DNA from: Nannocystis bainbridge
GTDB taxonomy: Bacteria; Myxococcota_A; Polyangia; Nannocystales; Nannocystaceae
Assembly: GCF_028368995.1 (NCBI RefSeq)
Contig: NZ_JAQNDL010000001.1
Span: 682,001-746,000 of the forward strand
Reading direction: 5' to 3'
DNA: 64,000 bases
Made by a program: the position numbers and the translations under genes. Shown here one piece after another: positions 9,537-19,124 of this stretch; position 1 is the stretch's first letter, and each line of letters begins with the position of its first letter. The notes beneath the pieces are model-generated. The model saw only the letters and a list, made by a program, of their open reading frames with translations, was not told where the DNA came from and did no database searches.

Positions 9537-12152
9537 TCACGGCCGCTTGCGCGCCGCCAGCCACGCGTCGATCTCGACCACCGACGCGGCCGTCCTCGCG
9601 TCCGCGGCGAGGGCCTGTCGCGCCTCGCGGGCCAGCGCGACCGCGCGACGCGACTGCCCCAGATCTGCGAGCACCCTGGCCAGCTCGAACTGCACCTCGC
9701 CCAGCCAGGCCGGATCGCCGTCCGCGCCGCGGTTCAGCGCCTCCGCCAGCGCGACGCGGGCCGGCCCTGGCTCGCCGCGGGCGTAGTGCGCCGCGCCGAG
9801 CAGCCGCAGCGGCTCCGCCAGCGGCGGGCTGTCTTCGCCGTACGCTCGCCGCGACACCGCGAGCGCCTGCTCGCACACCGCGATCGCGCGGTCGAGCTCT
9901 GCCAGCAGGTTCAGCGTGCGGCAGCGAATGATATGAGCCTGGGCGCTCTCCGGATTGTCGACCCCGAGCGCCGCGTCGAGGTCAGCCGCGGCGCGGTCGG
10001 CTCTGGCGAGCGCGAGCCGCCCGAGCCGCTCGCGCTCGTCGGGCGCCTCGGTCGCCTCGGCCTGATTGAGGACGCAGATCGCCCAGTCGCGCAGGCACGA
10101 CGCGGTCGTCGGGTGCTGCTCGCCGTGCAGTCGGCTCGCCATCTCGTGCGCGCGCCGCAACGCATCGTCGGCGGCCGCCCACGCGCCCGTCTGCTGCGCG
10201 GTCGCGCCGAGGAAGATCAGCGTCGCCATGACCGCGTCGTGATCGCCGACCAGAGTCCGATCCCACACCGCCAGCGCGCTCTCGAGGCGCGCCAGCGCCT
10301 GCACCGCGTCGCCCTTGTAGAGCAGCGCCTGGCCCTCGACGCGCGCCAGCTCGCCGGCGAGCAGCGGCGTCTGCAGCCGCTCGGCCAGCGGTCGGGCCCG
10401 CGCGGCGTAGGCCAGCGCCGCCTCCGGGTCTTGCAGACCGACGCCGACGATGACGACCAGGTTGACGAGCACCATGGCCCGCCGCGTATCGTCACCGGAC
10501 GCCTCCGCGAGCTCGGCCGCGACCTCGAAGCGGGCCCGCGCGCCCGCCAGATCGCCGGACCTCATGAGCAGGTCGGCCTCGTCGCTCGCCGCCGCCGCCG
10601 CGAGCGGCAAGTAACCCATCTCCCGCGCCCTCGCCTCGATCGCCCGCACCGACTGCAGCGCCTCGTCGACGCGCCCCTCGTCGGCCTTCGCCACCGCCTC
10701 GCGCAGCTCCCGGCGCGCGCGCGCGACCTCCTCGCGCACCGCCGGCTCGGGGCTCGGCAGCAGCGACAGCGGAGCATCGGCCGCGCATCGATCCGGCGCC
10801 GTGAGCCCGTACGACAGCCACTCGACCTGCTGCAGCGCCGCCCGATCGGCGGGGTCGACGGCGCCGAGGAACCCTTCGAGCTCGCCGAAGCCCTCCTCGA
10901 GGCACGCGATCCGGCGCGCCGCGATCGCCCGATCCGCGCCCGCGTCGCGACACACCTCGGTGCGCAGATCGACCCACCGTTGCGCCTGCGCGTCGAGGCG
11001 CGCCTCCAGGCGCTCGCTCAGCAGCTCGCCGCGCGCCAGGCCCCCGCCGGTGATCGCCGCGCGCAGCCGTTGCTTCTGCGCCGCGTTCCACAGCCCGTCC
11101 ATGCGCGCCCGCGGCTCGTCGCACGGATCGGCCGCGACCGCGACGACCGCCGGTGCCTCGCGCAGCGCCCACGCCAGCGCCAGCGCCACCAGGGCCCCGA
11201 ACGCCAGCAGCCCGCCGACCCGCGCCCACCGGGGCTCGATCGCGTTCGCCAGCGCCACCACCAGCGCATCCATCGACGCATAGCGATCGCCTGGCCGCTC
11301 GGCGAGCCCACGACGAACGATCCGCTCGAGCCGCCGCGGCACCCGACCGAGGCACTCCTTCAACGTCAGACACAGCGCGTACTGATCGCTCGCCGCGGTC
11401 GGCTCGCCGCCCGCGCGCAGCTCGGGCGCCAGGTACCCCGGCGTGCCCGCCCTGCCGCTCTCGGGGCTGGTCGGCCAGAGCGGCGCGCCCGGGTCCGTGG
11501 TCGCGCGGGCCAGTCCGAAGTCGGTGACCTGCACGCTGCCGTCCTCACCGACGAGGATGTTGTCCGGCTTGACGTCGCGGTGGAGCACGCCCGCTTTGTG
11601 CGACGCCGCCAGCCCACGCGCCGCGCCCAGACACAGCGCCGCGACCTCGCGCCACGCCGGCCGCGCGCGCGCGCAGTGCTCGCGCAGCGTGCTGCCGCGG
11701 ATCAGCGCCATCGCCACGAACAGCTCCTCGCCCGACTCGCCGGCGTCGAACACGGTGAGGACATTCGGGTGCGCCAGCCGGGCCATCGCCCGCGCCTCAC
11801 GCAGCAGCCGCTCGCGATCGGCCGGGCGGACGTCGAGCGCGTGGATGAGCTTGACCGCGACGTCGCGGTCGAGCACCGGATCGTGCGCGCGATAGACCAG
11901 CCCCATCCCGCCCGAGCCGAGCAGATCGGCGAGCGTGTAACGACCGATCACCACCCCGGTCATCGGATCCGCGCCGCGGTCGTCCTCGCTGCGGACGCCG
12001 ACCTGCCCGCGCGCGAGGCCGGCGACCAGCACGCGACAATCGGTGCACGCCTCGAGGTGACCGTCGAGCGCGGCGCGCTCGTCCGCACCCAGCGCGCCCT
12101 CGAGATACGCGAAGACCGTCTCTTCTTCCGGACAGACGTCCAACGCGCGCAA
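9537..12152 (-). CDS. Membrane Ser/Thr protein kinase with zinc-finger and TPR domains
   Basis: The 871-residue protein begins with an anti-sigma-like zinc finger (H32, C36, C39). A full kinase domain follows: glycine loop GSGGMG near 79-84, VAVK lysine K101, HRD 191-193 with KPDN, DFG 211-213, and GTPGYLAPE. A transmembrane helix lies near residues 310-330, and the rest is a long series of TPR-like helices. All catalytic residues are present. It is divergent, 88 bp away, from a sigma factor gene. This pairing is common in myxobacteria, and the N-terminal HxxxCxxC finger is the type that binds sigma factors, so the kinase protein may also control its partner. The signal sensed by the TPR part is unknown. 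Confidence 0.88.
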   Translation of the reverse strand: MRALDVCPEEETVFAYLEGALGADERAALDGHLEACTDCRVLVAGLARGQVGVRSEDDRGADPMTGVVIGRYTLADLLGSGGMGLVYRAHDPVLDRDVAVKLIHALDVRPADRERLLREARAMARLAHPNVLTVFDAGESGEELFVAMALIRGSTLREHCARARPAWREVAALCLGAARGLAASHKAGVLHRDVKPDNILVGEDGSVQVTDFGLARATTDPGAPLWPTSPESGRAGTPGYLAPELRAGGEPTAASDQYALCLTLKECLGRVPRRLERIVRRGLAERPGDRYASMDALVVALANAIEPRWARVGGLLAFGALVALALAWALREAPAVVAVAADPCDEPRARMDGLWNAAQKQRLRAAITGGGLARGELLSERLEARLDAQAQRWVDLRTEVCRDAGADRAIAARRIACLEEGFGELEGFLGAVDPADRAALQQVEWLSYGLTAPDRCAADAPLSLLPSPEPAVREEVARARRELREAVAKADEGRVDEALQSVRAIEARAREMGYLPLAAAAASDEADLLMRSGDLAGARARFEVAAELAEASGDDTRRAMVLVNLVVIVGVGLQDPEAALAYAARARPLAERLQTPLLAGELARVEGQALLYKGDAVQALARLESALAVWDRTLVGDHDAVMATLIFLGATAQQTGAWAAADDALRRAHEMASRLHGEQHPTTASCLRDWAICVLNQAEATEAPDERERLGRLALARADRAAADLDAALGVDNPESAQAHIIRCRTLNLLAELDRAIAVCEQALAVSRRAYGEDSPPLAEPLRLLGAAHYARGEPGPARVALAEALNRGADGDPAWLGEVQFELARVLADLGQSRRAVALAREARQALAADARTAASVVEIDAWLAARKRP

Positions 12153-12240
12153 TGTCGTCGAGATCGCCGCGACGCGTCAACCGCCGCCGACGCCGCAGTG
12201 TTGACCCGCGAGAAGTCGCAGATCTAGCATCGCCGCGCCG

Positions 12241-13044
12241 GTGCACGACCTCGCCGAATCGGTCCTCGAGCAAGCGCGCGTCGCGTGGCCCGCGGCGCCG
12301 TGGCAGCGCGAGGACATCGCGCGGCGACTGACCGGCGTGGACCCGCAGCTATGGTCCGAGCCGGCGGCCGCCGACCGCCGCGCCGAGCTCCTGCTCGCCT
12401 GGGCCTGTCTGCTCGGCGACCGCGACGCCGTCCGCCACGTCGAGGCCCGCTACGTCCGCGACGTGCTGCCGAACCTCCGCGCGCTCGACCTCGCGGGGGC
12501 CGAGCTCGACGAGGTGGTGCAGACCCTGCGCGTCGCGCTGCTGATCGGCGCGCCCGGTGGCGAGCCGAAATTCACCCGCTACGCCGGCCGCGGCGCGCTG
12601 GGCGGCTTCGTGCGGACCGTCGCGGTAAGGCTGGCGCTCGATCGCAAGCGTGCGCGCCGCCCTCCGGATCTCGGCGAGCTGGCCCGCCGCCTCATCACCC
12701 CGCTCAGCGATCCGGACGTCGACTATCAAAAGCAGCTCTACACCACGCGCTTCACCGAGGCGCTCGAGGCCGCGTGGGCGCGCCTGCCGATGGCCGAGCG
12801 CCTGCTCCTCCGCTACCACTTGCTCGATCAGGTCGGCATCGACGAGCTCGCGGTCATCTACCGGATCCACCGCTCGACCGCGGCGCGCCGCTGCGCCTCC
12901 GCGCGCCAGCGCCTGGTCACCGGCACCCGCGCCGAACTCGGTCGCGCCATTGGGGTGAGCACCCGCACGGTCGAGAGCATCCTCCGACTGATCGCCACCC
13001 GGCTGGACGCCGGACCCGAGCCGCTGCCCGTAGAACCGGCCTGA
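12241..13044 (+). CDS. ECF-like RNA polymerase sigma factor
   Basis: The protein is 267 residues from a GTG start. The central part (LGGFVRTVAVRLALDRKRARR) resembles the end of sigma region 2. The C-terminal part (LPMAERLLLRYHLLDQVGIDELAVIYRIHRSTAARR) is a region-4 helix-turn-helix, followed by a second helix-turn-helix-like stretch, GVSTRTVESILRL. It matches the divergent sigma factors found next to zinc-finger kinases in myxobacteria. The short shared spacer suggests common regulation. Target promoters cannot be read from this window. Confidence 0.8.
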   Translation: MHDLAESVLEQARVAWPAAPWQREDIARRLTGVDPQLWSEPAAADRRAELLLAWACLLGDRDAVRHVEARYVRDVLPNLRALDLAGAELDEVVQTLRVALLIGAPGGEPKFTRYAGRGALGGFVRTVAVRLALDRKRARRPPDLGELARRLITPLSDPDVDYQKQLYTTRFTEALEAAWARLPMAERLLLRYHLLDQVGIDELAVIYRIHRSTAARRCASARQRLVTGTRAELGRAIGVSTRTVESILRLIATRLDAGPEPLPVEPA

Positions 13045-13145
13045 AGGGGCCGTGCGAGCCGAATTGCTCGCGCGTGTCGTTTTCGCCGCGACCTCGGAGC
13101 CCGGGCTCCGTCTGGTCGGCGAACCAGTCCCAAGAAGGCCTCCTC

Positions 13146-13568
13146 ATGCGAATCACTCTGCTCTCGGCGCTCGCCCTCTCCCTCCTCGGCTCCCTCCCGG
13201 CCTGCAACGACGACGGCGGCGCCGACACCGACACCGCCGGCGACAGCGACGGCGACGCCTGCTCCGGCCCGATCACCGACTGCCGCCTCGCCGACCTCTC
13301 GGAGGAGCAGCAGGCCACCTACTGCGAGACGCTGCTCGCCGCCATCGACGACGAGCCCGGCACGCAATACACCTGCGACGCCGACGGCGCTTACTTGACG
13401 GTCACCACCTCCGCCGAGTGCATCGCCAACGAGGTCTCGCAGGATTGCGCCATCACCGTCGGCGACCTCATCGACTGCTACAAGGCGGCCAAGGTCGACG
13501 CCTGCGCCGCCTTCGCCGAGGACGGCGCCTGCGGGCCCGTGTTCAGCCAGGGCGCAGCCTGCGTCTGA
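13146..13568 (+). CDS. Small cysteine-rich lipoprotein, 140 aa
   Basis: The signal peptide MRITLLSALALSLLGSLPAC carries a lipobox (SLPAC), followed by a short acidic linker (DDGGADTDTAGDSDGD). The mature domain has several cysteines spaced as if for disulfides (CSGPITDC, TYC, YTC, ECIAN, DCAI, DCYK, DACAAF, ACGPVF). It is exported and lipid-anchored. It sits about 100 bp after the sigma factor gene but has its own start region. No specific function is recognised. Confidence 0.65.
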   Translation: MRITLLSALALSLLGSLPACNDDGGADTDTAGDSDGDACSGPITDCRLADLSEEQQATYCETLLAAIDDEPGTQYTCDADGAYLTVTTSAECIANEVSQDCAITVGDLIDCYKAAKVDACAAFAEDGACGPVFSQGAACV

Positions 13569-13830
13569 TCGCGCCGCCTCGCAGCGACGATCCGCGGGCC
13601 GCGGATCGTCCGGCCCCGCGCCAGCTCGCGTCGTCCACGCTCTCCGACCTCCGCGAGATCGAAGGACCCATCACGACCTGCGACGCCCGCTTCGCGGCAC
13701 GATCGCGCGACGTGCTCGCGGTCTCGAGCCGTGAGAAATGACAGCGCCCGCGCGGGACCTCCTCACCGCGGTGAAGCCTCGGCGGGGCCCAGATTGACCC
13801 CGCCCGGCCTGCCATGCTCAGGTGGGCCGC

Positions 13831-15777
13831 ATGCAATGGAAGAGGTTCTCGCTCGGGGTGTTGTGGATGGCGGCGTGCGGCGACAGCGGCGTGCGCGACG
13901 ACTCGGCGACGGGCAGCGCTGCCACGTCCACCGTCACCGACAGCACCGGCGCTTCGACGCTGCCGACCACCACCATCGGCGAGACCGACTCGGAGGCCGG
14001 CACCGCGACCGCCAGCGCCACCGAGGTCCCGACCAGCAGCACCACCGACGACCCTGGCGAGACCGGCACCACCGGCCTCGACATGACCTGCGTCGACACG
14101 CCGCCGCCCGGCTTCACCGGCCCGACCGATCCGGCGTGCGCCGCCGCCCCGCAGGTCGGGACCTTCGAGCCGATGCTCGAGTGGAACCGCGCCACCTGGA
14201 CCACCGCGCCCACCTCGGACCAGGTGCTGATGTCGCCGATCGTCGCCTCGCTCGACGGTGACGCGGTGCCCGACGTCGCGTTCGTCACCTACGTCGCCGG
14301 CAACCACTACGGCCCCGGGGTCCTGCGCGCGATGTCAGGCGACGGCCAACAGGAGCTCCTCAACGTCGAGGGCCAGGACGTGTGCGGCCACTCCGGGCTC
14401 GCGGCCGGCGACATCGACGGCGACGGCCAGGTCGAGCTGGTCGTCGTCACCATCGACGGCGCGATCAAGGTGTTCGAGCACGACGGCGCGCCCAAGTGGA
14501 CCAGCGAAGTGTACGGCCTGCACTGCTCGACCTCGCCGGGCATCGCCGACTTCGACGGCGACGGCACGCCCGAGGTCTACGCCGGCGCGGTGATCCTCGA
14601 CGCCGACGGCAACGAGCGCGGCGTCGGCCCGCACGGCAACGGCTTCCGGATCTCGGTCGCCGCCGACATCGACGAGGACGGCCAGCAGGAGCTCGTGGTC
14701 GGCAACGCCGTCTACGACGGCCTCGGCGAGCCCGAGTGGTTCAACATGGAGGCCGACGGGATCCCCGGCGTCGCCGACTTCACGGGCGACTCCAAGCCCG
14801 AGATCGTGGTCAGCGCGTCCGGGACCGTGCGCCTGCAGGACAACCAGGGCGTGGTGCTGTGGACCGCCATGGTCCCCGGCGGAGGCGGCGGCGCGCCGAC
14901 GATCGCCGACTACGACGGCGACGGCGAGCCCGAGGTCGGCGTCGCCGGCAGCGAGTATTACGTGGTGTTCGACACCGACGGTACCCTGATGTGGCAAGCG
15001 CCGATCTCCGAGACCGAGTCGGCCACCGGCTCGATCGTCTACGACTTCGAGGGCGACGGGATCGCCGACGTGATCCACGCCGACGAGAACCGCGTGTGGG
15101 TGTTCTCCGGCCTCGACGGCGCGGTCAAGCTCGAGTTCGGCGGCCACGGCAGCGCGACCCAGCTCGAGTCGCCCGTGGTCGTCGACGTCGACGGCGACGG
15201 CCAGGTCGAGATCGTGTTCGGCAACAATCAATACTACGACCCCGCGGCCCCGAAGGGCATCTCGGTGATCGGCGACGCGGCGATGTCCTGGCGGCCCGGG
15301 CGGAAGATCTGGAACCAGTTCCAGTACTCGATCACCAACGTCGCCGACGACGGCACCATCCCGGCGATGCCGGCCTACAACTGGACCACCCACAACAACT
15401 ACCGCTCGGGCGACGACTCCCCGCCCGACGGCCTGGCCGCGCCCGACCTCGTGCTCGAGGCCAACATCTGCCAGTACCTGTGCCAGGACACCGACCTGCA
15501 GCTATGGGTCAACGTCGGCAACGCGGGCGCCTCGGCGCTCACCGCCGGCGCCACGATCGAGGTCTACGGCGAGCTCGACGGCCAGGAGACGCTGCTCGCC
15601 TCGCAGCCCTTTTTGAAGGTCTTGCCGGCCGGCGAGTACGCGACCGCGATCGGCTTCGACATCGACGCCGCCGGCTACGACGCCCTGCTCGTCCGCGCCG
15701 TCGCCGGCGAGCAGGAGTGCAAGCTCGACAACAACGTCGCCGCGCTGCCGACCCCGTTCTGCAACCCGCCCGAGTGA
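13831..15777 (+). CDS. FG-GAP/VCBS beta-propeller lipoprotein
   Basis: An ATG at 13831 is preferred over a GTG three codons earlier, as it gives a clean signal peptide with lipobox (LWMAAC). After a Thr/Ser linker, about eight repeats carry Asp-rich calcium-binding turns of the FG-GAP/VCBS type (DIDGDGQVELVVV, DFDGDGTPEVYAG, DYDGDGEPEVGVAG, DVDGDGQVEIVFGNN). These usually build a seven-bladed propeller for adhesion or protein binding. The last 110 residues look like a CARDB/Ig-like domain (LWVNVGNAGASAL). It is probably a cell-surface protein. The length, 648 residues, fits the family. Confidence 0.82.
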   Translation: MQWKRFSLGVLWMAACGDSGVRDDSATGSAATSTVTDSTGASTLPTTTIGETDSEAGTATASATEVPTSSTTDDPGETGTTGLDMTCVDTPPPGFTGPTDPACAAAPQVGTFEPMLEWNRATWTTAPTSDQVLMSPIVASLDGDAVPDVAFVTYVAGNHYGPGVLRAMSGDGQQELLNVEGQDVCGHSGLAAGDIDGDGQVELVVVTIDGAIKVFEHDGAPKWTSEVYGLHCSTSPGIADFDGDGTPEVYAGAVILDADGNERGVGPHGNGFRISVAADIDEDGQQELVVGNAVYDGLGEPEWFNMEADGIPGVADFTGDSKPEIVVSASGTVRLQDNQGVVLWTAMVPGGGGGAPTIADYDGDGEPEVGVAGSEYYVVFDTDGTLMWQAPISETESATGSIVYDFEGDGIADVIHADENRVWVFSGLDGAVKLEFGGHGSATQLESPVVVDVDGDGQVEIVFGNNQYYDPAAPKGISVIGDAAMSWRPGRKIWNQFQYSITNVADDGTIPAMPAYNWTTHNNYRSGDDSPPDGLAAPDLVLEANICQYLCQDTDLQLWVNVGNAGASALTAGATIEVYGELDGQETLLASQPFLKVLPAGEYATAIGFDIDAAGYDALLVRAVAGEQECKLDNNVAALPTPFCNPPE

Positions 15778-15876
15778 CAGCCCGCGTCGGCTCCGCGGCC
15801 GCGCATGCGACCCCGACCGCCGCGAGCACGGCCGGGGTCGCTAGCTTCCCGGCGTCGCCGCCCGGCCACGCATCAA

Positions 15877-15923
15877 CCTGTCCCATGGGCCATCTGTCAC
15901 GATTTCGTCCCTCCTGTAGGGAC
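15877..15923. repeat. Palindrome cluster between convergent genes
   Basis: CCTGTCCCATGGG is followed by the hairpin GTCCCT-N5-AGGGAC (15907-15923). The spot lies between the ends of a plus-strand and a minus-strand gene, as expected for a bidirectional terminator, and shares the CCTGTCCC core with the window-wide repeat family. Confidence 0.5.
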
Positions 15924-15940
15924 CGCCGCCCGACGCCCGC

Positions 15941-16705
15941 TCAACCCCGCCGAAGCGCCCGCTCGTGCCGGCGGTCCGACACCGCGCGGCCGATCAGGAT
16001 CAGCGTCCCGAGGCCCAGCCAGCTCAGGCCGATGACCCGCAGCGCCCTCACCCACCTTGCCCACAGCGCCTCGACGTGGCTCCCGGGCCGGTCCCAGACC
16101 ACGAACGCCACCGCGTCGAGGTTCGTCCCGGCCGGCACCAGCTCGCGGTAGCACGCCGCCTGATCGGCCGGCACGCGCACCAGCTCGTCGCTCGCCACGC
16201 TCCACGCGTCGCTGCAGCCGCGATCGATCGCCACGTTGTAGCAGGCGGCGAACACCTGCACCGGCTCGCCGGGCTGCCACGACGCCGGCACCACCGGTGC
16301 CACCGCGTGGTCCCGCCGGGGCGACGCTTTGCCGTTGTCGTGGCGATGCGACACCTTGACCGCGCGCGACCCGTCGACCCGCGCCGCCTCCGTCAAGGTC
16401 GCGCGCTCGACCTCCGGGCGCCCGGCGAACTCGGCCAGCGACAGCGCGACCGGCTCGCCGCCGGTGATCCGACCGTACTCCGCCAGCGGCATCCCGCCGA
16501 GGAACACCAGCAGCCCCGCCCCGGCCAGCCCGAACCCGCCCCAGACGCCGCGCAGCACCAGCGGCAGCCCGAGCACCAGCGTGGCGCCGGTCCCGGCGGC
16601 CAGCGAGCAGCTCTGGTACGTCACGGCCACCCCGAGCCCGACCAGCGCCGCCGCGGCCGCGGTGACCAGCACGAACTCGCGCACCTGCTGGGACGTCCCC
16701 GACAC
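15941..16705 (-). CDS. Integral membrane protein of unknown function
   Basis: A GTG start at 16705 gives 254 residues. A longer in-frame start at 16804 would fall inside a palindromic repeat and is less likely. Three hydrophobic helices lie in the N-terminal 90 residues and one near the end (VIGLSWLGLGTLILIG), with a soluble central domain rich in strands between them. That domain carries four cysteines (FAACYNVAIDRGCSD, AACYREL). The topology suggests a membrane protein with one exposed domain. I recognise no family. Confidence 0.55.
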   Translation of the reverse strand: MSGTSQQVREFVLVTAAAAALVGLGVAVTYQSCSLAAGTGATLVLGLPLVLRGVWGGFGLAGAGLLVFLGGMPLAEYGRITGGEPVALSLAEFAGRPEVERATLTEAARVDGSRAVKVSHRHDNGKASPRRDHAVAPVVPASWQPGEPVQVFAACYNVAIDRGCSDAWSVASDELVRVPADQAACYRELVPAGTNLDAVAFVVWDRPGSHVEALWARWVRALRVIGLSWLGLGTLILIGRAVSDRRHERALRRG

Positions 16706-16772
16706 CTCGCGCCGAGGATATCGACCGACTCGCCGGTCGACAACCGCGCGCGAGCGATCGACGCCTCCCACC

Positions 16773-16823
16773 ACATGTCCTGTTGGCCCTGTCGTAGCAG
16801 CCATGTTCTATGGAACATGTCCC
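16773..16823. repeat. Palindrome repeat CATGTTC-N-GAACATG
   Basis: A perfect 7-bp hairpin (CATGTTC, TATG, GAACATG at 16802-16819) follows ACATGTCC and CCTGTC motifs. It belongs to the dispersed family. The remaining spacer to 17185, where the VgrG gene starts, holds no gene that I can support. Confidence 0.5.
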
Positions 16824-17185
16824 ACGCGTCGGCGATCCAAGCTTGCGCGCCTGCAACGTTCCGTCTCCGGTCCGGCGATCGTCGCACTGCCGCGAATGCA
16901 CCCACCCGGTGCGGCCAATCGCGTCCCTTCCCACGCCCCCGGCGCTGGCCCCACGAATTCACCGCCCGGGCCGCCGACTGTCGCCGGCGTCATGTTCCTC
17001 GCCCGCCTCGTTCGAATGCGAGCGTCTCATGTCAATACCGCGGCGCGCCTGCGCCCGGCACCGCGCAATCGGGCCCACGATTCCCGAATCACAGGTGCTG
17101 CGGTGCCGCCACCTCGCATTGACACGGCGCTGCGGCGCCTCGTAAGGTGCCCGGTCGAAGAGCCACCATCGGCTCCGGCCTATCG

Positions 17186-19108
17186 ATGAGCGACAACGAA
17201 CTCGTAGCACTCTCGTCCGTGCTGGCCAGCGGCAAGCCTGTCTTCGAGCTCACCGTCGGCAGCACGCCGATGCGGGTCGTCAGCTTCTCGGGCACCGAGG
17301 AGCTGTCGGCGCTGTTCGACTTCAAGGTCGAGGTCGCCGGCCTCGACTTCGACCCCGAGGCCCTGCTCGGCCAGCCCGCGCTGCTCACCCTCCACGGCGC
17401 CGAGCTGCCGCGCCTGGTCCACGGCCTCGTCGCCGAGGCCGAGTACGTCGGCTACACGCGCAGCCTCCAGCTCTACGAGCTGCGGATCGTGCCCTGGGCC
17501 CACCGCCTGGCCCACCGCGAGGACTGCCGCGTGTTCCAGGACAAGACCACCGAGCAGATCGTCACCGAGGTCCTGACCGGCGCCGGCCTGGCCCGCGACT
17601 GGTTCCGCTTCGCCCTCGCCGAGTCGTACGCCCCGCGCAACTACTGCGTGCAATACCGCGAGACCGACCTCGACTTCGTCACCCGGCTGCTCGAGGAGGA
17701 CGGCGTGTTCTATTTCTTCGAGCACGACGAGCAGAAGCACGTGTGGGTCATGGCGGACAACGCCCAGGCCCACACCCCGATCAAGGGCACCTCGACGCTG
17801 TGGTTCAACCCGCCGCGCGGCACCGTGCAGGACCGCGAGCACATCCGCACCTTCCGCTTCGGCGGCCGCGTGCGCCCCGGCAAGGTGACCCTGCGCGACT
17901 ACAACATCCACAAGCCCGACCTCGACCTCGAGGTGCGCGAGGCCGCCAAGGTCGACGCCGACCTCGAGATCTACGAGTTCCCGGGCGAATACCAGGACCC
18001 CGGGCGCGGCGGCCCGCACCAGGGCCAATCGCTGGCCAAGATCCGGCTCGAATCGTTGCAGGCGACCCGCCGCGCCGGCACCGGCGACAGCGACTGCTCG
18101 CGCCTCACCCCCGGGCTGACCCTGCAGATCGCCGGCCACCCCAAGCACGAGCTCAACGCCGAGTACCGCCTGGTCCAGGTCCGCCACACCGGCAGCCAGC
18201 CGCAGGTGCTCGACCAGGACGGCGAGGACGAGAGCAGCTACACCAACGTCTTCAGCGTCACCGAGCTCAAGGTCCCGTTCCGGCCCATGCGCCGCACCTC
18301 GCGGCCGGTGATGCGCGGCGTCCAGACGGCCACGGTCGTCGGGCCCGAGGGCGAAGAGGTGCACACCGACGCCCACGGCCGCGTGCGCGTGCAGTTCCAC
18401 TGGGACCGCGCCGGTGGCCACGACGAGAACAGCGCGACGTGGGTCCGCGTCAGCCAGATGTGGGCCGGCAACGGCTACGGCACGATGTTCCTGCCGCGCA
18501 TCGGCCACGAGGTGCTGATCGACTTCATCGAGGGCGACCCCGACCGGCCGATCATCATCGGCCGCATCTACCACGGCAACAACCAGACCCCGTACCCGCT
18601 GCCCGACGAGAAGACCAAGAGCACCATCAAGTCCGAGAGCTCGCTCGGCGGCGGCGGCTTCAACGAGCTGCGCTTCGAGGATCGCAAGGGCTCGGAGGAG
18701 ATCTTCCTCCACGCCCAAAAGGACTGGAACACCGAGATCCTCAACAACCTCACCGAGAGCGTCGGCGCCGACCGCAACGCCACGATCGGCGCCAGCGACT
18801 CGACCCTGGTCGGCACCGTCCACACTGTCACGATCGCCCAGGCCTCCTCGCCGCCGCCGGCGGTCCCGCCGACGGGCACGAAGATGCAGGACACCTTCTT
18901 CAGCGTCACCACCGGCTCCGCGAAGATCACCATCAACGGCGCCGACGTGTTCGTCGAGGCGGAGGGCAACATCACCCTCGCCGCCGGCGGCGACATCACG
19001 ATCGCCGCGGGCGGCACGATCAACGTCGTCAGCGGCGGGCCGACGTCTGTCCAGGCGAGCGCCGAGGCCCTGAACCTCAAGGGCCCGCTGGTGAAGATCA
19101 ACTGCTGA
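17186..19108 (+). CDS. vgrG: Type VI secretion spike protein VgrG
   Basis: This 640-residue protein has the classical VgrG layout. A phage gp27-like base covers about residues 15-370, with typical phrases such as RDCRVFQDKT, NYCVQYRETDLDFVTRLLEEDGVFYFFEH and LTLQIAGHPK. A gp5-like OB domain follows (DAHGRVRVQFHWDR; RVSQMWAGNGYGTMFLPRIGHEVLIDFIEGDPDRPIIIGRIYHG). The C-terminal part is a beta-helix needle (about 500-640). It forms the trimeric tip of the T6SS injector and carries PAAR proteins. The next gene starts 16 nt later, so the two are probably co-transcribed. The end lacks a large toxin extension, so it is likely a cargo carrier. Confidence 0.93.
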   Translation: MSDNELVALSSVLASGKPVFELTVGSTPMRVVSFSGTEELSALFDFKVEVAGLDFDPEALLGQPALLTLHGAELPRLVHGLVAEAEYVGYTRSLQLYELRIVPWAHRLAHREDCRVFQDKTTEQIVTEVLTGAGLARDWFRFALAESYAPRNYCVQYRETDLDFVTRLLEEDGVFYFFEHDEQKHVWVMADNAQAHTPIKGTSTLWFNPPRGTVQDREHIRTFRFGGRVRPGKVTLRDYNIHKPDLDLEVREAAKVDADLEIYEFPGEYQDPGRGGPHQGQSLAKIRLESLQATRRAGTGDSDCSRLTPGLTLQIAGHPKHELNAEYRLVQVRHTGSQPQVLDQDGEDESSYTNVFSVTELKVPFRPMRRTSRPVMRGVQTATVVGPEGEEVHTDAHGRVRVQFHWDRAGGHDENSATWVRVSQMWAGNGYGTMFLPRIGHEVLIDFIEGDPDRPIIIGRIYHGNNQTPYPLPDEKTKSTIKSESSLGGGGFNELRFEDRKGSEEIFLHAQKDWNTEILNNLTESVGADRNATIGASDSTLVGTVHTVTIAQASSPPPAVPPTGTKMQDTFFSVTTGSAKITINGADVFVEAEGNITLAAGGDITIAAGGTINVVSGGPTSVQASAEALNLKGPLVKINC

Positions 19109-19124
19109 GGCGACCGGGCCGATC

